Below, in pieces: positions 1-11,654 of a stretch of DNA of 64,000 nt (within the stretch, counting starts at the first letter, position 1; each line of letters starts with the position of its first letter). A program made the translations under genes and the position numbers. Source of the stretch: Massospora cicadina (lineage: Eukaryota > Entomophthoromycota > Entomophthoromycetes > Entomophthorales > Entomophthoraceae); the NCBI GenBank assembly GCA_022478985.1, contig JAKSZP010017437.1:29168-93167 (forward strand), read 5' to 3'. A model generated the notes under the pieces. It saw only the letters and a list, made by a program, of their open reading frames with translations, did no database searches and was not told the origin of the DNA.

Positions 1-239
1 ATACCAAGAGTTTTACCAGGAGTCCTTGATCCGGCCTATCAGCGGCCTATTGGGATACTTCTTGGGAACCTGGATAGCCAAGGTATCTTAGTCAAGAAAC
101 ATTAAAATATTTGTAATGATCAAGTACTTCCCATTGATGAAATTTACAAGGTACAGTTAATTAGTACTCACCTAGATTTTTTTCCTACCCACTGATAATT
201 TAATTTGTGCTATCTTTCATGTCCAAATATTTAATAATT

Positions 240-1090
240 TAAATAAGGAAGAACTTGAGAAAGTGCATCAATTACTTGAAGACTATCACAATGTCTTCTC
301 TACGTCAAATACTGACTATGATCACATGAAAGACTGAACACATAGTATTGACGTTGGAGATTCAACCCCTATTTGATAGAAGCCTTATAGGAATTCAAAG
401 GTAGAGGAGCAATACATGAAGACTGAGCTCAGGCAATTATTGGATGTTAGCTTACTTATGCCCTCCAAGAGTCTATGATCATACCCAATGTCACTTATAA
501 AGAAGAAGGATGGTGGTCACAGAATATTGATCTATTACAGAAAGTAAAAGCATTTACTAATAAGGAAACTCATTTCTACAAATTGATGATCCTTTGGCCT
601 GAATCTAGCTCAAATTTCTTTTCTGCAATGGACCTCACCAGTGACTATTGTCAGATGGATATATTGCCAGAAGACCAACGAAAAGTGCACATTGATATGC
701 ATGAAAAGATTATTCAACCTACCTGGCTCCCTAAGGAATTATGAAACGCTCCCCCTTGTTCCAATAGTAGATGAATTAAATCATGCAAGAACGTAAACTA
801 AGCTGTGTGATCATGTACCTAGATGAAATTATGGTGTTTTCAAAAGTATTTATCTATCATATGGACCACCTCAAGTCAGTTTTTAATGGCTAAGAGAGAA
901 TTACATCAAATTAAAGCCTATGAAACGTATCTTTTTCCAGAAGGAACTGGATTTTTTAGGACACGCTATATTTTGCGGAGTAATTCAACTCTTATACTGT
1001 AAGTTGAAGCAATTTCTAAGATGTCTGAACCAAAGAGCTTTCAAGGCATATAGGTATTCTTAGAAATGATGGGATATTACCATCAAATTA
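240..1090 (+). pseudogene. Gypsy reverse transcriptase remnant (element 1)
   Basis: The RT would copy element RNA into DNA in virus-like particles. The N-terminal part is readable at about 245-470 (NKEELEKVHQLLEDYHNVFS and on). The fingers/palm signature FFSAMDLTSDYCQMDI lies at about 618-662, where SAMDL contains the first catalytic Asp. The usual 'WMPQGLCNAPATFQ' stretch is seen as TWLPKEL followed by a stop and CNAP in another frame at about 720-760. A degraded DD-box region follows at about 810-835 and a thumb-like 'FQKELDFLGHAI' at about 940-975. Stops and at least three frame changes interrupt it. Confidence 0.75.
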
Positions 1091-1104
1091 TCCCCAATTT
1101 CGCT

Positions 1105-1605
1105 CAATCACTGAACCTCTGGTCAGTTTGCTTGCAAAAACACCCTTTTCATATGGGGGAATAGAGAAAAGGAATGCATTTGAGTCAATGAAGGGGTATT
1201 TGAAGAGAAGACATTCTAAGGTATCCAAACTATGGGAAGCCATTCATTTATCTACTAATGCCTCCGCTTTAGCCATAGGCGACATTATCTCACAATTGAA
1301 TGATGAAGACATAAAAACCCAGTGTCCTAAAATAGCAAAACGCTTTCCAAAGCTGAGCGAAACTATAGCATCATGGAGAAAATGTGCTTAGCTGTTGTCA
1401 TGGCAGTAATACCTTTCTAGCACTTTTTGTATGATATGAACTTTACAGTTGTTTCAGACCACCCTTCTTTAAAGTGGCTGCAAAACATGAAAGATCTTGT
1501 AGGAAGACTGGCCTGCTGGGATCATAAACTTCAGCACTACAAAATCTATAATGTCAAAGAGCTGGAACAAAGCACATGAACATAGATGGAATGACTTGAC
1601 TACCC
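1105..1605 (+). pseudogene. Gypsy RNase H remnant (element 1)
   Basis: An RNase H domain normally follows Gypsy RT and removes the RNA template. The first catalytic motif (normally TDAS) is read as TNASALAIGDIISQ near 1,253-1,290, so the Asp is an Asn here. The later 'SDHPSLKWLQNMK' strand lies at about 1,455-1,495 and 'GRLACWDHKLQHY' at about 1,500-1,545, which is the standard end of this domain. The first half is open from 1,128 to 1,391; the second half is in another frame. Confidence 0.75.
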
Positions 1606-1869
1606 TTACAATATATAGTTAATTTAAGCTGAATTGGTCATGACCTACTCATAATTTAGACTCTTGGTTAGAGAAAGATGAACTATTTCAATAGATTCTA
1701 AAAAGACATTCTCAAAATATAAAAGTCCTTGATGGTATCTTTTCAAGAAAGTCAGAACTGACTGGCTACCTTGCTTAAGACCTTCAGGGTGGTTAACAGT
1801 TATAACGGAATCCCACAATACCTTATGAAATGCATGAGTCAGAAAAATTAATAAATGGATCAAGAATCT

Positions 1870-2840
1870 TTACTATTGGGAAGAAATAGTGGACTCTGTA
1901 GTGGAAGTTTTAGATACTTGCATAACTTGTTAAAAACAGACGCTGCATAAGGTTAAGTAAAAGTATCAGCCCATGACCACTCAGCAGCCGTTTCATACCA
2001 TCAGTTTAGACGTCATAGGTCCTTTACCTGAATCCATATGAGGAAATTAATACATCCTTGTAGGAATTAATCCCTTCACAAAGTGGGTCAAAGCAATCAC
2101 CATTCCCGCACAGCCTGCCAAAGCTACCATTAACTATCTAAATTAAAATATTTACTAGCATGGATGACTGAAGTACTGCTATGTGACAATGGGAAGGACT
2201 ATAGAATAAGAGTTGTGAGGATTTTTGCTACAAGCATGGGAATCCAACAATTATTTTCACCATTTTACAACCTATCAACTAATGGGAATGTAGAAAGAGC
2301 GAATGGAACGTTAATTTTAATATTATGCAAAATGGCCATTACCAATCCATTACTCTGGTACTAATATTTACCAATTGCTTTGATGGCTTATAGGATAAGT
2401 TTTTATTAAATCATTAAAATGTCACCCTAAAGGCCTTATATGGAAGAGAACCTAGAATTTAAGTTTATTATCTCTAGAAGTTACTAGTGAAAATACCGAA
2501 GGTCTGATAAAGTGCAAGATTATTAGCACAGAAGATCATTTAACTAAAATCAGAGCAATGATTAAATTAGTCAAGACCATTAAAATAGAATGTCAATCAG
2601 CAAATGCATTTTGCCAACTTACCCACTATGAGAATTTGGAATTATTCCTATACTATCACAATTGTATAGCACCCTGAGGAGGAAAATTTGATTCCATATG
2701 GGATGGGCCATATGCTATAACCTACAAACATGAGGACAAATAGTCATTCAAGTCTTTAGTTAACTGTAGTAACCATTACCGCATACATAGCTTATTCTTA
2801 CACTGTTTTTCTCCAGCCAATATCCTTGAAGGGATTGATG
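1870..2840 (+). pseudogene. Gypsy integrase remnant (element 1)
   Basis: Retroviral-type integrase core that would join element DNA to the chromosome. The three acidic catalytic positions are still recognisable: Asp in ISLDVIGPLPES near 2,009, Asp in LLCDNGKDY near 2,185, and Glu in GNVERANGTL near 2,293. They lie in more than one frame. The upstream zinc-binding region is not clean. After the core the sequence degrades towards 2,840. Confidence 0.75.
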
Positions 2841-2928
2841 TCGGATATCAGGATATCGGACTTGATGGGAAAATATCTACTATCTGACTTCCACAACAAA
2901 AATTTAATGGCTAGACCCAAGAAGGGGG

Positions 2929-4727
2929 TTAAAGAAGCTACTCTGATTAACACATTGAAAATCAATATTCAGTAAGGTTTAAACTGCTACTAGGAAAATT
3001 CATCAGATCAATTTGATCCTAAGATACCCTGAGATGAAATTCTGCCTAAATGAAAGATCATAAGAATGTCAGATAATAGTTACTTAAGGTTGTACACGAG
3101 GCAATAAATTAAGACAAACCTAAAAAGAGTAAGAAGCAATAGTCTGCCTAATGATTAACCTAGTTTTCTGCCAAGCCTAATCTGACTTGGTACATTCAAC
3201 TTACCTTTTCTCCTATCAAAAATATGCTACAAAGGGATTATACCATATAGATGCATCACCTGTCCAAGGGCCACCCATCTACATTTGCCCCACTACTATT
3301 TTTATTAAGCTTTTCCTTTTTGAGCTTTATATTGCTAAGTATGTCATATAAAAACTCCTATTTATACTATGTTAAAGTTATGCCATTAATTCTACAACTC
3401 GTTTTAGTATTTGACTTCAATAAGTCCATTTTACCATAATTACCATAGGATGGATACTCTAGCTGATGGGACATAAGTGGTGACTTAAATCTTTTAAAAT
3501 AAAAAATATAATTGTCATGCAACTTAGATGGCTTCCTTTATTGACTGTCAGGATTCTTGGGCATAGCACCATTGAGCTAAGAAAATGGAAGCCCAACAAG
3601 GACCAAGTGGTGTACCAACCCTCAAGCTTTGCCCCTGGTCAAGTATGGTGACCAGATTCAAAAACTGGACATGAGATTTGAGGCTTATGCCAATACATTT
3701 CTGAACCTCCTACTCAAAACAAGTTTCTAATCTCAATAGACATCATTATATCTGAGATTTAAAAAGTACAATGCGCAAAAAATCAAACAAGTTTGAACAA
3801 ATTGAAAGACAAGGCCAAAACCAAAGCAACAAGTACAATACCATCACAAAAAAGGCTTTTAAAACCAGGACATACCTGGTTTAAAAATTGATACCCAGGT
3901 GGTCCATGGTTAAAAAAAAACTCATAAATAATCTTTTTAGTACTAGATGGTCCACTCATAAAGAATCTTATGGTCAGAAATTGTTTAAATATGGGTCAAC
4001 TGAATTACTAAGTTTTTGTGTCATTATAGAAAAATTTGACAGTTAAATCCCAAAATAATATACTTAGAAATTGATTAACAGTTTAGGATGTCAAACCACA
4101 TAATCCTACCCCAAAATCACAACTATAAAACTCAGCACCCTGATCTGGTAGGGTCTTTAGTTAATTTGAAGCTTTATACAACTAAAGCTTTTAGAAATTC
4201 CCTTATCTTTCATAAAAATCTCTTCTGATCTCAGCGCCCAAAATACACTAGTGAGGCCTATAGAGGGGCCACAATTGTTCTGTCAGTTATGTTGGTGCAC
4301 ATTGTCTCTTTATTAGCATATTAGCTACCATTAAAGGTAGAGCAAGGAAAAAATGAGCCCCACATATCAAACACTCAATATGGACAAGTTTCTTTTTGTA
4401 AAGTCCAAAAACAATTTCATGAAATAAACACCCCTAGACACAACTTTGAGTACTTTTCAGATGAGGTAACAGTAGTTGCACAAGTTAAGTGAGACTTAGA
4501 ATAAGCTTATATAGAAAAATTTAAATGAGCACTTTTTTAACCATGCAAATATTTAGACTTTGCTAAACAATACAGGGATGAAGACAGGGCAGACCTCACA
4601 ACATAAACGCCACTATTTGGTAACAACAATGCTCTTTCATGAAAGACATGGACACAGTTGCTTCTAGACTTGAGCTTAATGTTTGTAGAAAGTACAATGT
4701 TTTTCAAATAATATTCCCACTTCCTTT
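2929..4727. other. Mostly noncoding spacer with a possible gag scrap
   Basis: No gene is supported here. At about 3,583-3,770 a plus-strand stretch reads MEAQQGPSGVPTLK and then, in another frame, GDQIQKLDMRFEAYANTFL, which resembles the start of a Gypsy gag, but it is short and broken. A perfect 8-bp inverted repeat (AAACCAGG-ACATA-CCTGGTTT) lies at 3,862-3,882. A copy of the dispersed motif discussed in the findings lies on the minus strand at 3,935-3,953. Confidence 0.4.
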
Positions 4728-5274
4728 CATTCAGAAGAGCCATTCCTGCATCATCATGAAGATGTTGCCTTGTGACCTTTGGATAATGTTGTAGATGCTT
4801 TAGTATCTGTTGGGATTCAAGATGACGAGCAACCTGCAATCTCTGCTCCCAAATTGAGCCTTAATATATTGAATTTTAAACCAGCGTGAACATAACCTTA
4901 CCTTGAATGTGCAAAACTAGATTTGAGAATGAAGCATCATACATATGAGAACTAATGAAAACACCTTCAGGAATCCAATACCCGCTTCCCAAATCATTAG
5001 AGGCGCGTCTCCAACTGCTTCAGTCATGAGGACGACGCAATACAAGGAAAATGCTAACCAAGCGTTTAATCTGTAAGGCAGTAAAAGATCCTGATCTTAT
5101 GGGACCACAAAGGTCCCTAAGGCACCATGTCCCTACACGTTTAAAAAATATAAATGCTTTCTAACTCAATAAAGTAGTTTATATTCGCCCCATCTTTTCT
5201 TCTTTGACCTCTCTGCTAATTTACAGCTTCAAGCCCATTTTTGGACTTCAGTGACAGTCAAGAGAACTTTTACA
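4728..5274 (+). repeat. 5' LTR of element 2
   Basis: Aligns by eye with 11,121-11,654. Clear shared blocks include GGCAGTAAAAGATCCTGATC, GGCACCATGTCCCTACAC and TTGGACTTCAGTGAC. The right end (TTTTACA) precedes the primer-binding site by about ten bases. The left end is uncertain by a few tens of bases. Confidence 0.75.
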
Positions 5275-5284
5275 CCAAGAGAAG

Positions 5285-5303
5285 TGGTGCTCACTACAGG
5301 GGG
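5285..5303 (+). promoter_or_regulatory. Primer-binding site of element 2
   Basis: TGGTGCTCACTACAGGGGG, just inside the 5' LTR. It begins with TGG, the complement of a tRNA CCA end. The same 19 bases occur in element D and, with changes, in B, C and E. Confidence 0.8.
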
Positions 5304-5552
5304 CTCTGAGCTGTCCAAAGTGAAAACGTTTATTATAAACAATGAAGAATACTAGCAGTCACAAAAGTCAACCTGCTTATCAGCCAAGAAGCGTCGCTCA
5401 GATGGATTAGTGCCTCAAAATTTGAAGTACCACCCACTAAGTTTGAAAGTTTGGAATTTTGGACCATGTTCCAGTTCTCTATACCTTCAGTTGATGGTGA
5501 TCAGTATAACTTCAGTAAGTGAACCTTAACAATACTTATTTAACAGTTATTA

Positions 5553-5858
5553 AGTGGCATTTATTAAGAGTGGTTAGCCTGGTAGGGTGATTCATGCATC
5601 CAACCTTTTGCAGGTTTTTCTTAATACAAGTTCAAAACCTGTACTGGCTAGAAAAAATCTTGGTGTGATATTATTTGTCCCAGGTTGACCCACCTTAAAT
5701 AATTTTTATTAATTTTTTTAAATGGCATTTACTTCTGCTTCCACCCCTAGTGCAGGTTTTGAGTTTAAACCTGTACTGGCTAGAAAACAAACTCAGTGTG
5801 GTATATTTGTCCCAAGGTCAACCCACCTCGAATTTTAAATGGCATTTACTCCGTGGGG
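5553..5858 (+). repeat. Tandem duplication in the element 2 leader
   Basis: A block with CCTGTACTGGCTAGAAAA, 'TTTGTCCCA', 'CCCACCT' and 'TTAAATGGCATTTACT' occurs twice, at about 5,607-5,738 and 5,749-5,858, with a period of about 132 bp at its left anchor. A third partial copy of the last block lies at 5,553-5,570. The repeat lies between the primer-binding site and gag, so it is probably noncoding leader. Confidence 0.7.
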
Positions 5859-6159
5859 GCCTTCTCAAGCCACTCCCGCGCCTCTTTGGTACCTTCTACC
5901 ATGCGGGACCTTTATACTTCATCCCAATTACAGGCGGGAGAGCTGACCTTGGGCACTGGGTGCTACCTTCAAAATTTTGTCCAACCCTGCTATTCATCAC
6001 TTCATCCAGTTAGTCTGGTTACACCATCATGATGATTCTCCCAAAAACTAGGGTTTACCCAAACTTTACACTCCTATGTTCTTAATTCCTAAAACGCGGC
6101 CTCCTCTTTCATCCACAACTAATGAGAAGCCATTATCAATATGTAACAATTAATCAATG

Positions 6160-7650
6160 AATCCTGAGTCCAAATCATGGCGTCAGATAGCAAACTTTTT
6201 GGTTTCCTCAAGGACCAACTTCGCCAGAATATCTAGTTCCTTGAGGCTTCTTGGAACCAGCGCCTACACCAAGTCAAAGATTTGGCATAGAGGCTACAGC
6301 TACACTATCAGGAGCTGACCTCTCACGACTACACCTCTGGGAGTGAAGGACCTGAAGGACCCCATGGGCCACGAGGGCCCTCTGGCCCAGGTCACTTACT
6401 CCTGGAGACCTTGATGACCCTTGAAGAAATGATGTCTTAACAGCTTTCACTTACTTATGAGATCAGATCCAAAATGCAGCCCAAGAATTTCAAGTCTGAG
6501 TAGATGGAGTCCTCCCTCAACCATAGGGTCTCAAATGAGGCATTATCAGTTGTAATGGATAGCTTCAACGCCTTAACCAAGATTAATGATAGTATTATAT
6601 TTCAGCTCTAACAAACCTGTCAAAGGTTTGAGACCCGTTTGGCCACCTGGAAAGTTAGCGTTTTTCTTCAGGGCGCTGATATTTAAGCCCTAAAAGATCA
6701 CTTTGCTCATAAGGCGTCTTTTTCCTCCCTCTACTTGAACTAGGATGATATTCAAGAGGGCCTCGATGGCCTAAGGCCAATATTGGACTAGCAGGCCCCC
6801 TGCAACTATGCAGAAACTATGATCTCCGAGCCTGCACCAATTCCTGGCGTCAACACCCTATACACTCAACTTGTAACTAATTTAAACTATTTTTAAGGAG
6901 AAGTGTACCCCTGGCTATGAAAGCATCACCTCTTTCCTATATGCATATGAGAGTTTCAGATAAGGGGCCACTGACTGACAAAAAGTGAAGCATATTCGCT
7001 TCTGCTTTAACAGCATTTCTCAGGAGATCATGACTCAACACCTGAATTAATGAAACACCTAGGTGAAGGTTTGGACGTCCTTAGTTCAAGAATTTGGCAG
7101 CAATCAAACCCTAGCCAATCAAAAACAAGCGTTCATGGATATCAGCCTGAATAAAGGAGAGTGCCAGGTGGTGTTTGCCGGCCATTTCTAGGCTCAAGCG
7201 CAACCTTTGGTTACCACAGATCTTATTATCTTGTACAATGCCATTACCACTGTCTTCTTCGCTTTGGGATCTTATCCTGAGGTTCAAAAGCACATGATTG
7301 GCCAAAAAACAGTTTTACATGCATTTGCAAAATTAAGGAAGCGCTTAACGAGATCCCTGCAATGACCTTACATCCTAAGGCTACCACTTCTGCTTCCTCT
7401 AACCGTCCTCAGGTCCATGTGGTCAAAAACCAGAAAAATCCTTGGCCCTGATGCACCTACTGCAATGGCTTCCAGCACTGTGCTAAGACATGCAAGAAAT
7501 GGCTTGCCGAGGAGGTGGGAAAAGGGCATCAGCACAACGGACAAGGCGTTACATACTGACTTTGCTACCACGCCATAAAAATCATTACAGACCTCTAATG
7601 AGCCTGAAGCTACCATACCTGAAGAATTAGTGATACCCATTGAGAATTAA
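6160..7650 (+). pseudogene. Gag remnant with collagen-like stretch and CCHC zinc knuckle (element 2)
   Basis: Gag forms the particle that packages element RNA. At 6,348-6,392 five successive Gly-Pro-X triplets are read (GPEGPHGPRGPSGPG). A canonical nucleocapsid knuckle lies at 7,452-7,493: CTYCNGFQHCAKTC, spacing C-x2-C-x4-H-x4-C, with all four ligands present. Between them is a degenerate capsid region in several frames. The start is uncertain; an ATG near 6,159 is possible. Element C has the same arrangement, with its knuckle His lost. Confidence 0.7.
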
Positions 7651-7654
7651 ATAA

Positions 7655-8400
7655 TTGATAGTGTTTAATCTTCTGATGACTCTCCCATGTTTCTCATTCT
7701 ACCTCCACAGTTTGGAAGTCTGGTTGCCCACTTTTCTGTACAAGTTCATAAGATTCTGTTCTTGCCATAGTCAACAGTGGTTTCTCATATATGTTATATC
7801 ATTCAAGTTGATGAAGCATATCAAGGTCGCTATGAACTTGCCACATTATATTAAGTACAGAATGGCTGGGCCCCAATGTATACGATCTATAGGGGCCTAT
7901 CCTTCCCTACCTATCTTATATAGGGAAGGTTTTGTAAATACCACCGCCATCACATTGGATAACCTAATCTATGAACTTCTTCTTGGAACTCAGTTTCTCT
8001 GAGACTACTCCACGGTGGTACACTAGGATGACGGATTTCTATTTCTACTGGGACATCAGGTCCCTCTAATATTCAAAACTTTCTGCGACTCCAGGGTGGA
8101 GGTCAAGGCTTGGGTTTGCCTATTTGAGAGTGAAAGCTAAGTTGACTGATTTGAGTATCACATAAGGGGCTCTCAGGGCTGGCTGCCCCACCTGCTTTTT
8201 ATGGACAAGAAGGCATGCCGATATACTTACCTAGGGCGACCACTATTTCTCCAAAGTACCAAATTTTTGCTGACACCTGGATCCATGTTAGCATGCCTTC
8301 TGGATACCTGCTGGAAATTTAAGTCCTAGATAGCCTGTCCACCAAGGAGATTCTAACCTGTCCTGGAATTCCAGATCCAGCTTATGCTGGATATATATCT
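7655..8400 (+). pseudogene. Gypsy aspartic protease remnant (element 2)
   Basis: The family active site is Asp-Ser/Thr-Gly. Here AIVNSG is read near 7,766-7,780, where the Asp codon has become Asn (AAC), a single G-to-A change. Downstream hydrophobic patches are consistent with a retropepsin fold but are frameshifted. The domain lies between the gag zinc knuckle and RT, as expected. Confidence 0.55.
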
Positions 8401-9470
8401 GTGTTATTGTCTAACCTTATTGAAAAATCTAGAGTAGGCCCAAAAAGTCCCACCGCCCATGTCCGCCTCCTACCAGTAGAGGATGTCAATGATCCGCAGT
8501 TTTGCCTCCTAAGGGATATTGGTTTGGATACGACCCATCAGTGACTCTATTCAACACCAATATTAGAAAGGATATCACTGGGGAACAACAGTGCCAAGTT
8601 CAAGGATTTTGGAGGAGTAAAAAAACCTATTCTCAACCTCAACCTACAACTTTTAAAATTGAGTGGGGTTCTACATCATGTTGAGACTGGAAAAGCTTTC
8701 CCCTTTAGTTCCTGATCTTACCATAAAAGTAAGGCTGAAGAGGCTCAGGTGGCGGCAGAACTCAACAAAGTACTCAACGCCAGAATATTTTTGCCTTTGC
8801 GAAGCCCTTGGGCCTCTCTTCTCATACTGGTTCAGAAGAAGGGTGGCAGCCATCAGGTGGTGATGGACTAATGATGGCTCAACTCCACACCAAGAAGGGC
8901 AGTTATCCTCTGCCCCATGTTGACAACTCTCTTTGCCTACTTGCTGGATCGTGGTACTTTTCCACAATGGACCTTGACAGCGTATATTGGTAAGTGAAGC
9001 TCGCCCTTGAAGATTGAGCCAAGTGCACACTCATAGCAACAAAGAGCTATTTTAACCCAAGAGTATGCCCCAGGGCTTCTGTAACATGCTAGCCACTTTC
9101 TAACGCGCCATGGAGGGATCCTTTGGAAATTAAAGTTATTGTGTGTCCTTGTATACCTTAATGACATTACCATCATCTTGAAAACTTTCAATGGTCCCAT
9201 GGAGCACCTTCAGGAAGTTTTTAATCAGCTTAAGAAGGCTTTGATAAAGCTCAAACCTTTGAAGTGATCCTTCTTCCAATTGGAGATGAAGTTCCTTGTA
9301 AAATAAATTGTCTAAAGATAGCATCCAGTCAATACTGAACAAAGCTGACGCCATATAAAAGATTTCGCGCCCCCAGAGCCTTAGGGATATTAGGTATTCC
9401 TTGGCACGGTGGGGTATTATAATCAGTTTATCCCTTAGTTCGCCAACCTGGCTGAGCCTCTATTTACTCC
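8401..9470 (+). pseudogene. Gypsy reverse transcriptase remnant (element 2)
   Basis: Palm motif YFSTMDLDSVYW at about 8,958-8,993 contains the first catalytic Asp, followed by a stop and 'KLALEDxAKCTLIA'. The fingers part with 'KKGSYPLPHVDNSL' precedes it at about 8,890-8,930. The region of the YxDD box is at about 9,145-9,170 but frameshifted. Reading needs at least three frames. Confidence 0.75.
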
Positions 9471-9479
9471 TGCTGAAGA

Positions 9480-9990
9480 ACGTGCCTTTTGAGTGGCTGC
9501 CAGAAAAAGAACAGGCTTTTAATGCGTTGAGGAATGACTTTTGTACTAAACTATTTAGTCCATATGCATTTTGATCAAACGTTCTAGTTTTTCACAGATG
9601 CAAGCGATGTCACTGTTGGGGACATCCTAGCCCAGCACAACAAAATTCAAGTCGACCATCCAGTGGCCTTTTTCAGCAAAACCATTAGAAAGGCAGAACG
9701 GAACTATGGTATTACAAAGCGAGAATATTTGGCTGTCCTGTTAGCAATCAAACCTTTTCAGCCCTATCTCTAGAGCACCCACTTTACCAACATCACTGAT
9801 TATTCCACGCTTCAGTGGCTAAAGAAGATAAAGGACCCAGATGGTTGTTTATCCAGATGGGCCTTAATATTGCAGAGCTGTGATTTCTCAATTGTCCATT
9901 GCATGGGAGCTATTCACCAGAACGCTGATGGCCTCCCTATATTGCCAGAACTGACTGCCTTAACCCCAGAGGAAGACTGACTAGATGATC
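9480..9990 (+). pseudogene. RNase H domain, well preserved (element 2)
   Basis: Best preserved part of element 2. FFTDASDVTVGDILAQ begins near 9,590, with the catalytic Asp. AFFSKTIRKAERNYGITKRE with the catalytic Glu lies at about 9,668-9,727, and 'ITDYSTLQWLKKIKDPDG' with the second Asp at about 9,793-9,845. The tail 'NADGLPILPEL' follows near 9,920. One stop interrupts the frame near 9,770. Confidence 0.8.
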
Positions 9991-10099
9991 TAATTGGCTG
10001 ACCAGAACGCTTGAGTTGAAAGCACCTGAGATCCAAGCTGAGCTCCAAAATATAGCCTGAGATAATCAGATCAAGGATGAGGTGCTATATAAGAGGGTC

Positions 10100-10960
10100 A
10101 ATAAGAAATGGTTTCTTACATCTTCCCTTCTTCCCAAACTGACATTATCCTAGAGGGTCATATGACTATGGGATATGGGGAAGTTAAGAAGATTCACGAT
10201 AAGTTAAAATCCATGGTGTTACTGGGACATAATAGTGAAGACCATCCAAGATGTCCTGGAAGCTTGTATGACTAGCTGATTTCAAGATTGGGCCAGTCCT
10301 CAATACCAACACTCAGTCATTTCCCCAATTTGACCTTTAATGTCATTAGCATTGATGTAATAATTCCTCTTCCCACTAGTCTGAACAGCCACAATTATCC
10401 TCATGGCCGTGGACCATCTGACCAGATGGGTCAAAGCAATTTAAGTCCCCGCTGCCACTGCATAAGCCATGACTCTCTTTCTAATTCAATCCCTTTTCAC
10501 CAAGCATGGATGCCCACAAACTTTACTTTTGGACAATGGGTTAGATTTCACCTTGCGGGTAGTCCAAGAACTTACTTCACTTTTTGGCAATAACCAAAGT
10601 TTTGCCTCCCCTTATAATCCATCAACAAATGGGAGGGTGAAACGCGCTAAAGGAGTCCTTGTATCTATTTTGTGGAAGATGGCTGCCTCTTAACCTGATT
10701 GCTGGAATCATTATCTATCCAGCTCTTTGCTTACCTATAGAATAAGCTACCTTTGGTCATCAAGATGTCCCCTTTTTAAGCTCTATATGGACGTTCCCTC
10801 ATCTCCCAAGAAGCATTCAGCCATTGCTCAAGACCTCTGCTCTGGAGAACTCTGATTTACCATGAGGGCCTTAGCCAATAATTTTTCTAGCTTAAAGCCC
10901 TAGACATGCAATGCAGCATTACCACCACAGAAAAGGAGACATCCCAGTTTTATTTTGGCT
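10100..10960 (+). pseudogene. Integrase remnant with catalytic Glu replaced (element 2)
   Basis: Core motifs are FNVISIDVIIPLPTS (first Asp, near 10,350), LLLDNGLDFTL (second Asp, near 10,530) and NGRVKRAKGVLVSIL near 10,630. The last normally reads V-E-R; here the catalytic Glu is Lys (AAA at 10,640-10,642), one G-to-A step. Downstream 'LSSIWTFPHLP' corresponds to the family L-Y-G-R region. Confidence 0.75.
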
Positions 10961-11111
10961 GACCCTCCTTACCATTTTTTTAATTAGGTACCTCATTCTC
11001 TTTTATCACAATTGACCTAGAGGCTAATAGAATAAAATTTAAGTTCTTTGGTCCAGACCTTATAAAGGCCATTCATAAGGTATAATCAGAGTACTCCATT
11101 TTTGACATCAA

Positions 11112-11120
11112 CTAGGGGAT
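11112..11120 (+). promoter_or_regulatory. Possible polypurine tract of element 2
   Basis: The run CTAGGGGAT lies directly before the 3' LTR, where plus-strand synthesis would start. Short and only partly purine. Confidence 0.4.
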
Positions 11121-11654
11121 TGTAGTGAATAAAAAGCATGGCCAGTTCCTCCAGCTTATACCTCCCTCCAACAGGATCTTGAGGGGTATTATCAGGATTA
11201 AGATTGATGAGTGGGCCAAAATCCCTGCTCCTAAAGAGATACTAAATATATTGATCCATAAACCAAATTCAAACGGAACCTTACCCTGAAGGCGCCAAAA
11301 CTTTATCCAGTAAGTAAGCATCACAAATATGAGAATTGATGGAAATACCTTCATGAAACCCATCCACACTTCCCAAATCATGTAAGCGCAGCCCTCACTG
11401 CTTCAGTCATAAGAACGATGCAGTACAATGAGGGTGATGACCAAGCAGTTGATCCAGAAGGCAGTAAAAGATCCTGATCTTATGGGGCCACAAAGTTCCC
11501 TGAGGCACCATGTCCCTACACTCTCTATAAATATTGACGCTTTCTAACTCAATAGAGTAGTCTATTTTGCCCCATTTTTCATTTTTTGACCTTTCCACTA
11601 ATTTTTAGCTTTGAGCCCAATTTTGGACTTCAGTGACTTTTTAGAACTGTTAGC
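11121..11654 (+). repeat. 3' LTR of element 2
   Basis: Direct repeat of 4,728-5,274, beginning TGTAGTG and ending near GAACTGTTAGC. Shared blocks include ACTGCTTCAGTCAT, GGCAGTAAAAGATCCTGATC and TTGGACTTCAGTGAC. Minus-strand open stretches inside it (11,112-11,381 and 11,407-11,598) carry no recognisable domain. Confidence 0.75.

Larger units (their letters stand above)
1..2928 (+). mobile_element. Element 1: left-truncated Ty3/Gypsy retrotransposon remnant
   Basis: Fragments of RT, RNase H and integrase follow each other in the usual Gypsy order, in all three plus frames, with many stops. The left end lies outside the window. A purine-rich tract at about 2,918-2,937 (AAGAAGGGGGTTAAAGAAG) may be the polypurine tract, but I could not find a matching LTR pair, so the right boundary is a guess. 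Gypsy pol is normally one open frame of 1,000 or more codons; the longest open piece here is about 90 codons, so the copy is dead. Confidence 0.8.
4728..11654 (+). mobile_element. Element 2: full-length but dead Ty3/Gypsy retrotransposon
   Basis: Two diverged LTRs in the same orientation enclose, in order, a primer-binding site, a long leader, gag with one zinc knuckle, protease, RT, RNase H and integrase. All coding parts are broken by stops and frameshifts. Gag and pol resemble element C, which also has a glycine/proline-rich gag and the same primer-binding site, so elements 2 and C belong to one family. LTR starts and ends are approximate because the two copies differ a lot by eye. Confidence 0.85.

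Noticed and set aside
4537..4839. 100-codon minus-strand ORF
   Set aside because: It overlaps the 5' LTR of element 2 by about 110 bp, shows no recognisable domain, and its counterpart in the other LTR is not open.
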